A stretch of 64,000 nt of DNA from Xiphophorus maculatus (lineage: Eukaryota; Chordata; Actinopteri; Cyprinodontiformes; Poeciliidae), in the NCBI RefSeq assembly GCF_002775205.1, contig NC_036448.1:3684572-3748571 (forward strand). The letters run 5' to 3'. Below the pieces are notes generated by a model that saw only the letters and a list, made by a program, of their open reading frames with translations, was not told where the DNA came from and did not search any database. The translations under genes were made by a program, and so were the position numbers. How positions within the stretch are numbered: position 1 is the stretch's first letter; each line of letters opens with the position of its first letter. Below are positions 27,211 through 39,925 of this stretch, piece after piece.

Positions 27211-28689
27211 CTGGAACAGAAGAAAAACAATCCAAGTCGCTTGTTGCCTCAGGATCTGCTAAAACGGATGAGTCATCAATTCATGGACTTCAAGTCTTTA
27301 ATTTCGCATCTATCCCGTCAGAACTAGCGCGACCATCTTTGGCCATTATGATCTCAGTAAGCTTTGGTGCAGAGTTGCACGTAACGTCAAGAGACCCAGG
27401 AAGTTTTGAATGATTTAAAAAAACATGTACCTCGTTTGGAAGGAAGACGGAATCCTCGTCAAACTGGAGAAAGGCCGACTCGTTGGAGCCGGTGACGCTG
27501 ACGGTCACGGTAAGGCAGGGCACCGTGCTCACCCCTCTGCAGTCCACCCACTCTTCCAGGATATGAGTCTGAGGCAGGACACAACTAGCCTCCTCCCAGC
27601 AACTGGAGAACAGTCACCAGGGACATTTTAGAGAAGAATGACCAAAACCCTCTGGCATTGTAAACTATCACCAGTATGACAATAATTCTAGTATGTCAGA
27701 TAGAATATTGGCATAAGAGGAACCAACTGAGTGAGCTCAAGCAAACCTTGCATAGAGACGCAACACTTTGGAGAAGAAGAGAAGAGTTTGCAGATGTGGT
27801 GTAGCAGTTCCTTGACAAACTGAATGGAGTGAAATAATGGACTATGTGGTCTTGAGCAATCTGTTACTTAAGCTCATTTTGTTGGCAGTTCTGTTTAATT
27901 TTCCACTGAGGTACCGTTTGGACTAAACTATCTTTTTTGCCGAATGAGATGACCTACCATCAGATAACGAGTACCTCAGCCAAAAGCTCTCCTGTAAGTA
28001 TGGACTAACAAATCTCATTAGCTTCACACCCTTACAGACTTTAAAGGGTTACAAAAGATTTTGAGTAAGGGTAGCATCTTATTCAACTTGGTCTCCCAAC
28101 TTTTTTTTTTTCCTTAATCACTTTAGTCTGTGCTTTTAAGGACTAAGTAGTGCTACATCTGCCATGGGAGGTTCAGTTGTTAGCACTTCTACCTCGCAAC
28201 AACAACGTCCCGGGTTTAAATCTTCTATGGAGGTCTTCTTATTTGGAGTCTGCTTGTTCTTCCTTCTTTCCCTGTGGTCTGCCAAAGAAGGTATAGTAAA
28301 CGGGTAGATACATGGCACCTATTGTAGAGCCTTATTTTTACTCCAGCAGAGCAAAGACACATTCCAGAGTAGCCCACCCCGCTGGCGAGCAATGCGTGTT
28401 AAATACGATGTAATATCTCAGCCCCACCGACAGCTTGGATGTGAACACCAGCGTACCTGTCAATGTAAGGCTTGACCGTGGTAATGCCAACCACAAAGAA
28501 CATGAGCACAGAGAAAGCCATCATGGTGAAGCCCAACAAGATGGCTCGTTCTTCTCCGACACTAGATGTAGGCATCTGACTCCGGGCCCCCTGGGGACCC
28601 CTTCCCTCCCCTCTTTGGCTCCTGTCCTGCTCCTGCGGCGCAGATGTATGCTGGATCTCCCTGTGTCTCACACACACACACGAGGACAT
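26842..28689 (-). CDS. kcnmb3: kcnmb3-like: BK channel (KCa1.1) auxiliary beta subunit, 3 coding exons
   Basis: A two-pass membrane protein that binds the large-conductance calcium- and voltage-gated potassium channel and changes its gating. Exons on the minus strand: 28689-28457, 27602-27431, 27210-26842, with GT-AG joins in phase 2 then 0, giving 257 residues if the first ATG is right. TM1 lies at about 49-72 (ILLGFTMMAFSVLMFFVVGI) and TM2 at about 191-213 (LFGLLWPCLMLAGGSLLVGL, then VKLTQCL). The extracellular loop between them has CFYLPKC at its centre and possible N-glycosylation sites at NES 118 and NSS 166. Human KCNMB3 is the immediate tail-to-tail neighbour of PIK3CA, and that synteny decides beta3 over beta2. 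The N-terminus is uncertain: the ATG context is weak and an upstream exon is possible. Confidence 0.85.
27431..27602 (-). CDS. kcnmb3: kcnmb3-like coding exon 2: first half of extracellular loop
   Basis: Minus-strand acceptor TTCTCCAG. Reads CWEEASCVLPQTHILEEWVD then CRGVSTVPCLTVTVSV, aligning with EES-C and YPCLQV of the family. Donor AACGAG|GTACAT. It is shorter than mammalian beta3 here and lacks the Cys-x3-Cys pair. Confidence 0.85.
28155..28290 (+). repeat. tRNA-derived SINE fragment
   Basis: Reads like a tRNA-type head (GTTCAGTTGTTAGCACTTCT, then a box-B-like GGGTTTAAATC) followed by GTCTGCTTGTTCTTCC, the usual fish SINE body GAGTTTGCATGTTCTCC. Lies in intron 1 of the kcnmb3-like gene. 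Not a functional tRNA: no acceptor stem can be closed. Confidence 0.55.
28457..28689 (-). CDS. kcnmb3: kcnmb3-like coding exon 1: cytoplasmic N-terminus and TM1
   Basis: GEERAILLGF begins TM1 and VKPYID closes it. The donor on the minus strand reads GACAG|GTACGC. Frame upstream of residue 40 is low-complexity and not recognisable, so the start at 28689 is provisional. Confidence 0.75.
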
Positions 28690-31600
28690 AAATCAAGCTT
28701 AAGCAACACAGCTTTATGCCTCTCGACCTCAGATTTTATGCTGTGTATTGATTTACACTGTAAAAAATGTCTGCTTCATATTCTTTGAAGCAAACAAAGA
28801 ATCTGAGGATGTTTAATCCACTTGAGGGTTAAACACCAAAATCATCTGCCAGTTTAGGACTTCAACTCTGACATTATATATATATATTTTGTAAATATGT
28901 ATAGGAAGCTTTAAAATATATTAATTTGTTTTTACAGTAGCACAATCTTGCACAAAAAAAATGCTTGAACACAAAACAAACAGAACAAATCAATGGATTT
29001 CACAGGATTCGTGCCGCCCACTGAGTTTGATGTGTTAAATTATTTCACAGGAGCCATGAAATGAATGAATACACTGTGAAATTATTGTTAGATTATTGAA
29101 TAAAGGATTTCTTTAATAAGAAATAAACACAAATTTTATGATTTAATTCATTATCTAACAAGGTAGATTTAATTATTTTATGGGGCATCTGATTATTTAA
29201 TTGCAATTTCAAAATTTCATGGTATATTGATATATTTAATAATCTAATGACATAATTTAGTGCTAAATTGAATAATCTGTATGTTTTTATTTAATTCTGT
29301 CATTTTTATTTATACCCATCTGTTGTTAGTAGGTAGGAAATATAAGCAAATATAGGCATCTTCTTCTAGAAGAATGTTTTTCCCTCTACTTTCAAACCTA
29401 AAATTAGGAGTAAAACTGTGCTAGACATTCCTCCCCCCCAAAAAACATAAGTTATCTTTTCTCTAAAAGGTCACATAACACTCGAGGCTCTGAAACAGTT
29501 TTATTTAGCCAGACCGAGGGCAACAGATTGCCTCTTTGGACTGCAAAGGTTGCCACAGACATCCAAATGTAGATCTGGAACAAATAAGTCGCAGTGTTGG
29601 GCAGTTTCGCTCGATGCAAACTTGAGCCGTCCGTGTTACTATTTTCACGCCGTCCCCAACGTCTCGCCAGCAGAATTTATTTGGTGAAGCTCTGCCTGCA
29701 TTTCCAAGTGTTTTCCAGCCGTAATGAACTCCCAGCTGTGTTTCCTCCAGGCCCTCGCCGCCAGGCCCAGTCGATCATTTGCTCTTACCGTGTCTGCCGC
29801 CTGCGAGCACCGTGCAGGTTGATGTTAATGGGGATGCTAAACGACCTCCGGGGAGAAGCCGTGTTCAAGAACATGCCCGGCTCTATCTTGAGCCGCCTCC
29901 CTCGGCCCGCCGGTACCTGTATCCTCCTAACAAGGCTGTATTTTTTTTCTCTCTCTCTCTGTATCTGGAAGTCAAATGTCCTTCCTGCGCCCTAAAAAAA
30001 TCATCTCATGTCTTCCAGCGGGCAGCGAGGGGGATTAATGCACCGGGTTCCAGTTAATTCACCGGGGAACTTCCTGTTGTTTACCAAAGCTCAAAGGTGA
30101 GTGCAAAATCTTCCACCCTTGTGTGTGTTTCTATAGAAACTGGTACAGGTAAGGCAGGTAGCATGTTAATAGGCTCTCACTTGGCCTGTGACACTCAGCT
30201 GGAGCTGTTTGCCATGAAAAGGCTGAGCTTGCCTTTTACTTTTTAGACAGATTCAAAGCTTTCAAACAGGATAAAAAGTAAAAAATAAAAATAAAAACTC
30301 ACCTGAGCACGTGAGTCCTCATCTTAATCCCTCTGACCTGGTGAGGCGTCTCAGATTGTCTGGATGCACTGGCTCCAGCGCAGGAAGGCGAGCATGTTTA
30401 TATGCGTTATTCAAACAGTCAGACTCCCTTATATTATTTATGAATTTCTGAAAAGCAGATGGAGGTATTAACCTGTTGACAGTCGAGTTTAACAAAAGCC
30501 GCCCGAGGCTACGAGCGGCCCGGAAACACAGCAGCCATGTCTCACCCGCTTCACTCACTATTGAATTTATTTAAGCTTTTTCCTTTATAAACTGTATTAT
30601 GTAGATAGCCGGAGGCGCGCCTCATTACTTCGTGTTTTGTTTCCTATAAATTTTAAAGTAGATTTGATCAATAATCCGCCAGGCTTTCTGAAGGTCACCG
30701 AAACTTTTTTTTTTTTTTTTTTGTGCAAATTTTCCAACAGTTTCTGGTTATATCTACCTGAGCTAAATAAAAAAACATATTTCTTAATGTGAAAGCAAAT
30801 AATAGTAATAATCTAACATGCTTGACACGGAAAGCGTTCATGCAGGGGGCCCCGGGTAGGCCAGCAAAAATGTTAGGGGTGCACAGCTTAAAATAAATAA
30901 AAAAAATTTTAAATTCCTACATTTCTATTAACTTTTTAATCTGATTTGTAATTTTATACATTTGTTTATTTATTGGGTGTTACATTTATGTGGTGTGAAT
31001 TACATTTTTCAAGCTCATCTCTTTCACTTACATTTTGCAACTTTCCAACCACAAGCTTCTGTGTACTTTATGAGACACACATACTGTAATGATGTAGAAG
31101 GACAATAATCTATTATTATTAGTAGAAGTAGTAGTATTATTAAGGAGACACTTTGACTAATAGCAGCCAGTGCTGTAGCTCCACCCAGGTTCATCGCACA
31201 CTGTGCGTGGGGCACCAAGTGGCCCCTGAAGGAACCAAAAGAATCAGGCTCAATCACTGTTAATTAATCATATTGATAATACATTTGACTAGAAATGTGT
31301 GAAGCAAGTTAATAGATATAAGAAATACATAAATACACAAATTTTGCGCCAGTCTCCCCTGTGATCTTTATTTGTAAAGAATTTTGAAAACGTGTATTAT
31401 TTTCCTTCCTCTGCACTACTTTGTGCTGGTTGGCCACATCAAATCTCACTAACACACGTCAACGTTTGCAGTTGTACTGTGACAAAAGCTGGAAAAGTTC
31501 CAGGCGTACGACTAGCTGTGGAAGACACTGCATGTGTTTTCTTCACCTTAATAATTAATAGTTGGATGTCTCAGAAATCTTAAAACACCACTTCTCTCTG

Positions 31601-33770
31601 CACTGAGAGGTTCTGAAAGGAGCCGACGTTCGAAGGAAGACTCTCAGAACGCCTCAAGAACCGCTGCTAACAGAACGTCTGGCCGCTTTGAAGCAAAACA
31701 CAAAGACTGCCGATAAAGGTAAGAAGCAGGGAGATCAACCGCAAACTAAAAGCTCCAGAGGGTTTAAAAACAGACCAGCTAGTTTTGTAGATGCAAATAT
31801 TTATGACCAACCTGGTGTTGGATACCAAACTAGAAAAGTTCTGGTCATAGAAGGAGCAATAATGATAACCCTTTACTACTTTTTTAGAAGTCTGCATTTG
31901 AAGTATTTGGGATAATTGCCTATAAAACTTTAATATTTTGGGTTTCCTTCCACAATCGTACACGTTTGCTAGAATTTTGGTCCTCTCCTCCTGGTGGAAC
32001 TGAGTCAGATTTGATATCGGACTCGCTCACACACACACTCCATTGTGCTGACTTACGGCAAGTAAGTCAGCACAATGGAGACACACACACACCCACACCC
32101 CTTTCAGCTCTGCCCATCAACTTTCTGTCCGCCTGAGATCAGAAATTTGTGATGGCCACTCCAGAACATTGACTGCGCTGTTCTTAACAGTAATAACACT
32201 GGTCATTATGGCCAAACAATAATGACCAATACTACAAACAATATTGTGGCCAAACAATAATGTGGTGTGATTGTGGTTTAATCAGACCACAAAATATATC
32301 TCTACAAAGTGTAATTTAACCCCCTTGTGAAACCATAACCCCACACCCAGACAGATTTTGAAAAATTGCCCCAGAGTGGGCGGAGCCAGGATACTTTGGG
32401 GCGTGGCCAAGGCAGAGGGGTGATGAGTGTGGGTCTTGTCAGGATGAGGGAAAGCCCTGTTGCCAGCTTAATGATGTTGTTGCTATTGTTGGCGATCTTT
32501 CAGATCCCTCTAGTGACTTTATTTTTTAAAGAAGTGACTAGCAGCAAATCTAGCACCATTTTTTGCATGTTTTAGAGAGATTTATGGTGACGTGTGAAAG
32601 AGGGTTTTAGGCCAGACATTGCAGAATGAAACTCATTTACACCAAAATACCAACATTTGTACAGAAACAAAACCGTAGCACCCTTAAGAACTAATTTAGG
32701 CAGCTTATTTGGGGAAAAAAGTTTGGATTTAGTTTACTGTCCAAGCTCTGTTCTCCTAGGGTGCATTTGCAAACTGTAAACTGGCTTTTTGTTTCTTTTG
32801 AAGTGATGGACAGCTCTGTGTTGATCCTATTAGATCTTAAGTCATTCTACCTTAAGAATGAGACTCTCCTATGCCCCCTTAACTTGTGGGGTGCCACGAG
32901 GATCAGTTCTGCATCTTCGCAAGAGCGTTAGCATTTGCTCTGGGCTGACTGTGGACATTAATGTGGCATTTTTAAGGCATCGGGAAATTGTACCCAAGGC
33001 TGAACCAGTCTTGTGGCGTTCTCTTTCAAATGTTTTTGTCACAAATGTCACGATGTCACACAAGAAGCGATGTGTTTTAGGTATTGTCATATTGTAAGAA
33101 CACTTTGGATTTTGCAGAAAGTGACCGACTTGAGAGAGGAAACATTTGTCTGATTTATGTCAAAAATTTGAAAGAAAGAAAAGTTTTGTGTGACGTATTC
33201 TAAATTATATGTATACACCTTGTTTCAACTGTATATGTTTATTTGGACTTTTTTGTTGTTGAGTTAAGTTGGTACTAAACTCCTTTTTCTGTAATAAATA
33301 AAAGCAAACACCTTTGCACGCATACTGCATGCTGCGCCCACTTCCTTACAGGACGGCAGCAGAATCTGATGCTTTTGATGTAACTGAAGAAAACAAGATT
33401 AAAAATGCATTAAGCGCCGAGTTCTCTGCCTCACCTGGCAACCCGAGACCTTGCCTTGACCGTGAGGCTCGCAGCTTGGTCCTGCACTCGAGCAGAATTT
33501 CATCGTTAGCACAAATGCCTAATGGAGTTGTACCGCCGCAATTATTTCAAGTCGGGCTGAACTGTTTCTGTGCTGCTGTGATATCTTCACACAGCGAAGT
33601 CCTCGCTTCTGTTGTCTTGTCTTTACGAAGCCGTGCTGTGATCCTGTACAATGGTGTGACTTATTCCTCCAATTATCCGGGCCAGAGGCTGTAAGTGGAC
33701 GCATGGTGTGTCTTGTTATCTTGTGGCGCCGCTGAACATTTCACGACAACATGTACTCGGTTCAGGGCGG
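28690..33770. other. Intergenic between kcnmb3-like and mfsd8-like genes
   Basis: No spliced coding exon recognised on either strand. Around 29080-29330 the sequence is very AT-rich. 31390-31505 resembles a decayed Tc1 end. An upstream or alternative exon of the kcnmb3-like gene could be hidden here (the family uses alternative N-terminal exons), but none can be picked by sequence. Confidence 0.45.
32038..32080. repeat. Perfect 19-bp hairpin sharing sequence with mfsd8-like start
   Basis: Left arm 32038-32056, five-base loop, right arm 32062-32080 (GTAAGTCAGCACAATGGAG). The right arm with loop (32057-32081) matches 33769-33793, which spans the start codon of the mfsd8-like gene, at 24 of 25 positions. 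CA-rich sequence flanks both sides. Confidence 0.9.
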
Positions 33771-33786
33771 CGAGTAAGTCAGCACA

Positions 33787-33862
33787 ATGGAGAATCACCA
33801 GAAGAGGACTCTAACTTTCCTTACCATCGGATTGATATTCATGCTGAGCGGGATAGAGTACG
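33787..33862 (+). CDS. mfsd8l: mfsd8-like exon 1 (residues 1-25): N-terminus and TM1 start
   Basis: ATG in context GCACAATGG (A at -3, G at +4), a strong Kozak match. Reads MENHQKRTLTFLTIGLIFML. Donor TACG|GTAAGT. Confidence 0.82.
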
Positions 33863-36800
33863 GTAAGTTTTTTCATATATTACCGTTGAAACATTCTGCT
33901 GGTAGTGCACATCACAGATAACATGGCTGCTGTTTGAATGTCCGGTGTGCAGTGCTGCGTTAACAACCCTCCACCAACCTTCACATTGCAACCACAAGCT
34001 GAAGGGTTTCATTAGGGTTCTATGTGACAGACCAACACAACGTAATGCGTCACTATAGTTGCGCTTCCATTACAAATGTGGGCAAATTTTTTTCTTTTTA
34101 AGAAAACAAATTTTGAAAAACACAATTTCACAATTGCAGTGGTTCCATTAAATAAGAAACGCGATTAAAGTCACACGTGAATAACGATAAGTTCGCACGA
34201 TAAGTCATTTGCTAGCATGCTGCGTCATCCTCCTCCTACCACTTCCTGTCTTCTTATTTGTCTTTTCCGCCAGCAGTAACGTCCCAATTATTCATGACGA
34301 CTTGTGTGATGTGAAAAAAGTGTTTCACATCACTCTTTTCGGCCGTATCGATTTCGCAATCGATACGGCCGAAAAACCACCTCATCCTGGCGCCAAAACA
34401 TTTTTATTGAAAAATACGTCTGTTTTGACTGGATTGCAACGCAGGGCATTCTGGGTAAATACAACCAAAACAAACGCTAGTGGGAGAAATGACTCATGTC
34501 TGGTTTTTTTTGTGTTTTTTTTAAACCGAAGACATAGAAGAACTGCCCCAACCACTGAAATCGGATACGGATTCCATTTTTGTTTAAGTTTCGTGAAAAA
34601 TGAAGTTGTGCCTAGTGTGTTCTTCAGAGGTTTTCATGTTGTCTCCTTCAGTAGTTATTGAGGAGGTGACCAGGTTTTTCAAACAGTTTGGTTGGTTTGA
34701 CATAGTGAAGTCTGAAAAACGACCACGCCAGCTGAAAATGTAACAAATGTTGCAATTTTGGTCTCCAATGGAACCGATTCTAAAGGACTATCAAGTCTAC
34801 AGAGTCTAACCCAGGGTTGTTGGGGGGGTAAATACGTAAGAACAACATGCTTTTCAAAGCTCATTTAGTTTTTTTTAATTATTATTTTTAGAAATAAAAA
34901 TGTGCTTTTTCCTTCCATTTTACCTTCCCTGCACCACTTTGTGTTGTCACATAAAATCCCAACAAAGAATGTAAAAAAGGTGGAGCGGTATCGGTATTTT
35001 TGCACCAATTTCATGTGTAAGAACTCTTCTCTTCCCCTGTTCCTCTGCTGCGGTCCCAGCCGTCATTCTACCCACAATATGGAGGTATCTGCAGATTCTG
35101 GAGGCTCCACCTTACTTCTTAGGTCTGGGCCTGTCTGCCTTCAGCCTGAGCGCGCTGCTCACCGGTCCTCTTTTTGGAGTCTGGTCGGATCGAAGCAAAA
35201 CCACCAAATCCATCATCCTGTTCTCCAACCTCTTTGAAATCGCTGGTGAGACTTTTACTTTTCACTGAATGCTACGTTATGAGATCTTGACATGTCGTCT
35301 CCTTTCACCAGGAGGTTATGTGATACTTAAAATCAAAAAAATATGGTTCTATAATATCAGCAAAGACTCAAACTAAACATACATCCAGAATTATACTTTC
35401 TAAGTGAAGCCTTCGCTGTCATTGTAGAGTCTGAATGCTAGCATTGTTCTTTTTTATTTGTCCCCAGGTAACTTCATGTATTTTATTGGCTATTCAAAGT
35501 GGCTGTTATTATGCAGTCGGCTTGTAGCAGGTAACACACTCACTAATACACACAAACGCTCACATTGGCAAGCATGTGAGTCATGGATTACTCACCATCA
35601 AGGACATTGTTGAACTGTGCCAGGTGTTTTGGTTGGAGTTGTTGGCACTTTGAGTCTTCAGAGGCAATTTGGTGTGAAGTTTGCAGGTTGTTAAAACATT
35701 TTTTCCGTTACATCTGGTCCAACTACATCCGCCTTAGAAGTAGAGGAGTTGGAGACCTTAGGTGACTCTTACCTTTTTTTGCGTGCTGGAATTAGATCCA
35801 GTACTTCTGAAAACCCGAACAAATCAATGCGGTCACAATAAACACACTATTCACTCTCTATTTTTGTACAAATCAAGTTTGAGTTTGTTCAACTTTTCTA
35901 TCGGTAGCATTTGATAAAAAAGAAAGAAGAGAAAAAAGTACATTCTCTTCATTATGTCATAATGTTATTCCTTCATCAAAAGTGCTGCCTTGATTCTTTA
36001 ATGCATGTTTGGGGAAATCCTCGAATCTCCCGTGGCAACCATCCAGCTGTCCAAAAACGCCTGGGTGGACCTAGCCTTCAAGGGCGAAGCTACCAGTTTG
36101 CAAGCTTCTGTCTCACAGAGCACACATCCTCAGTGACTCCCCCATCAGCTCCTTCAGACTAGCCAGCAGCAATTAGCAAACGCCTGGTAAAACTGTGCAT
36201 CTGCTGAGCTCATTATAGGAGCTACTTCTCAGTGCAACACTGGTAAAAACGTTAAAGGGTTAATAAAGGAGCCCTGTTGTGATGACTTCCTGAAGGCGGA
36301 GTTTCAGAAAGAATTGGGGTTTCTGAAGAGATAGAGGCAAAAATTTTAAGGCGTTAAACTACTAAGTCAATTTTTTTAAGCCAAATTTATATATATACAG
36401 CAACAACTGCAGAGGGATAATACTGCCCCTTTAAGCTGAGATGAATAGAAATATACTGTTTTTCTTTCAGGTGTGGGTGCAGGAGCAGGCTCCTCCATCT
36501 TTGGCTTCCTAACCCGGAGCACTCTGCCAGAGGAGCGCGCCGGTATCTTCGCAGCCATCATGGCCTGTCGTCAGGCCGGCCTTCTCGTCGGTCAGTTCCT
36601 TTCCTCCCTCTCCCACCTCTCCTCACCCTGCTCTGTATTCCGGTGAAACATCAGACACCGGGAAGGATCCTTTGGCTTTGATGTGCGGTTTGATCTGTGA
36701 GGAGAAGAGGCTATTCTACAAAATCACCTAGGTGTACAGCTAGTGTCTTGTGCACGTCCTCCGTTTGTCTTACCTTTAAAGCTCTTCCTCCTGTCTCTCC

Positions 36801-38519
36801 AGGCCCGGCGTTCAACTTGTTCCTGCGGCTGTGTGATTTCAAACTGGGGCCCTTTGCTGTGAACAAGTACACGTCTCCTGGGGTAACCGCATCCACACAA
36901 TCAGTAATCTGAGGTTCTCCGAAAGGCTCATGAATAAAGAAACGAGCCATAGAAATAGTCGCTCTGCATTCTTGAACTCTTATGGATCCCTCCCGCCCCC
37001 GCATTGTTCTCTCAACAATAGAAATAAAACAATATGCGGCAAAGCTCAGGCTTGTAACAACCCGTGTCTGTCTGTTTCCATCCCACCATGCCTTAATGAA
37101 ACACCTGTTGCACCGATTCAGCCAAAATGAAATGTAGAGGCCCCTCCTTCAACGCTTGCTTCAATTTTCCACATAATTCGTAGCTGATCTCGCGTCTCGA
37201 TGTTTCAGACGTCTAGGATTCAGACGTGTGTCTTTTTCAGATCTTCATGTGTCTGCTGTGGACGCTGCTTCAGTTCGTCGTCCTGGCCGGGTACTGGGAC
37301 GTACCGCCCATAAGCTCGCAGGGGGGAGTCGTCCTGTTGGAGATGAAACAAGAGGAGGAAGAGGAGGCGCCCCTGATGGGGTCAGACGAGGAGGAGGCGC
37401 GTACCTACAGAGCCGTCGACTCCGACCAATCGGAGACTTCGTTCGCGTCGCAGAGAGCCCATGAAACCTCAAACCCTTTTAAAAACTTCAGCATCAGCAA
37501 TGGTGAGCGAATGGCTTGGCTCGGACTGACTGAGCACTGACTCTCTACTTTCCTCCAGGCTATTGGAGGCTTCGTGTAGGAAGAGGCGTCACAGCCGATG
37601 CACAAGTTCTGAATCTGCTTTATTGACTTTCCTTGCAGTCACACAAACGTGCTCACAGAGTTACATTGACTTTCTCTGCTCAGAAGGATTTTGCGCAGCG
37701 TATCAAATCAGATTCTCTTGTATTGACAGGACTTCTGTGTGTATGGAAAAGCAGAAAATACATATAAATGATGTTAGGCGTCCTACTGCATTAGCCTCAG
37801 TAATGATACATACAAGACGAGCGGTGATTGGCTGTCATCATTGATTATCTTTTGTTGCTCTTTGAACGGTTGTGTGCAGGCGTGTGTGTGTTGTGTGTAC
37901 TTGTATATGCTACACACAGAGGACCGGTTTCACAATATTTACCAACCAAAGCAGGCCATATGTGGAAAGTGAGGACCTGTTTTCTCTGTCCTCACTTTTT
38001 TTGTTTGTTTCACTTTGTGACATCACCGCATCGAATGCATCTTCCATTACCGGCTGTTACACGTGTGCTTAAAGAATTGAGGAAGGATATTTTTACCCAT
38101 CACATGATTCATTTCTTGTTTTCTGCTTGCCTTTCACAAGATCTGGCAACGCTGATCAGTGGGCGCTGACTGGACACATTTGGGAACAGCATACTTACAT
38201 ACTGCAAGAACAGGAAGCAATGCTAGAACTAACTAAGTAAGTAGGATGTGGTTGACTTTTACTAGTTGGAAACGACTAGTAAAAGTTGTTTCCAAATGGG
38301 GCTAGGTTTTGTCTAGACCAGGGTTCTATGATCCAAGAAGCCATTTTTACTCTCCTCATTTTGGTGTAATCTCTTTTAAGGACTGAATGGGTGACTACTC
38401 TAGAAAACATCTCATCGTCAGTCTGAATGTTTGGAGAGGTTTAAGGTCATGGTTGTCGGTCAGGCCCTCTACTGCTGATGAAAGTCAATACGGTGTCCCA
38501 GTAAGGATAGTTGTAAATG

Positions 38520-38562
<43 letters not shown>

Positions 38563-39864
38563 GTCAAACCCTCTTTATTGATCTTCTCACTCTTTGAAGT
38601 TGAGGCAAAGAGAAGGCATGCAGACCTTGTTTATTGACTGGCCTGCTGTGGTTGACTCGTGGATGAAATTCAGACAGAATTGGTAAAGTGACCAGAGTTC
38701 CCATCGATTCCTGTTTGTTCTGAAGAGAATCTGCCACACTAGAAACCCCGTCGCTCTGTTTAGCTGTTACAGTGTGTCTGGTATTCGCTCCCTTGAATTA
38801 TTGATTCTCCTGGACTTTTTTTTTCTATAGCTGTGGAGAACCTTTGAAAATGTGGCAGAGCATACGTTTTCTTTCATTAAGTCCTGTCTCTGTCAGGGGC
38901 CAAGGAGAAGAAAAATAGTTAAAAATAAAATCACTGTGATTTTGTTTAATTTTTTTTTACTTTTTGGCTTTTGAACTGCTATGGTGGGTTTTTTTTAATA
39001 GTTTGCTTGTGGCCTTTACAGTTCATTTGGTTAGAACTGGATCGACCTTCCTGTGCATTTACAGAAAACTGCAGCATTTTGGTTATTTTCTGAGAACATC
39101 TTCAACACTTATTGATCCAGTGAGAAATGCTACAACGATTCTTAAAAGAAGAACTGAATGAAAAAGTTTGAATTTATTGTAGATGTTCTCTAATACACAT
39201 TGGAATCATTATAATACATAAAAACGATCCATCCATCAATCATTTTTATTTGCTGTTCATCAGTCTCATCTTATCTATCTGTGAATGGAAGGAAGAAATC
39301 AGGATCACCACTCTGGATGTCTGTCAGGGGAAGCTTCTGACCTTTCGACATGTGAAATGTGTAGGAAATACATTATCGAGTAACTTTATCGAGAAAATCT
39401 GTAGTCAACATTTGAACCTATTCTGACTCGTATTTGCGCAAAACAGCAGCTGCTTTAAGACAGCATATATATATACAGTACAGACCAAAAGTTTGGACAC
39501 ACCTTTTAATTCATTGAGTTTCCTTTATTTTCATGACTATTGACATTGTAGATTCACACTGAAGGCATCAAAACTATGAATAACACATGTGGAAATATGC
39601 ACTAAACAAAAAAGTGTAAAACAACTGAAAATAGCCCTTATATTCTAGTTTCTTCAAAGTAGCAACCTTTTGCTGTGATTACTGCTTTGCACACACTCTG
39701 CATTTTCTTGATGAGCTTCAAGAGGTCGTCACCTGAAATGGTTTTCACTTCATAGGTCAACCTGTCCTGTCAGGTTAATAAGTGGGATTTATTGCTTATA
39801 AATAGTCATGAAAATAAAGAAAACCCATTGAATTAGAAAGGTGTGTCCAAACTTTTGGTCTGTA

Positions 39865-39925
<61 letters not shown>

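Noticed and set aside
28399..28456. Continuation of the kcnmb3-like frame past VKPYID
   Set aside because: Follows a good donor (CAG|GTACGC on the minus strand), the residues lose family similarity, and exon 2 continues in the right phase.
33314..33694. 126-codon plus-strand frame just upstream of the mfsd8-like gene
   Set aside because: No similarity to known proteins and no splice signals that would join it in phase to the mfsd8-like exon 1, which has its own strong start.
37503..37540. Readthrough of mfsd8-like exon 6 to a stop at 37540
   Set aside because: AATG|GTGAGC is a good donor and exons 7-11 continue the transporter in matching phase. A truncated isoform is possible but unsupported.
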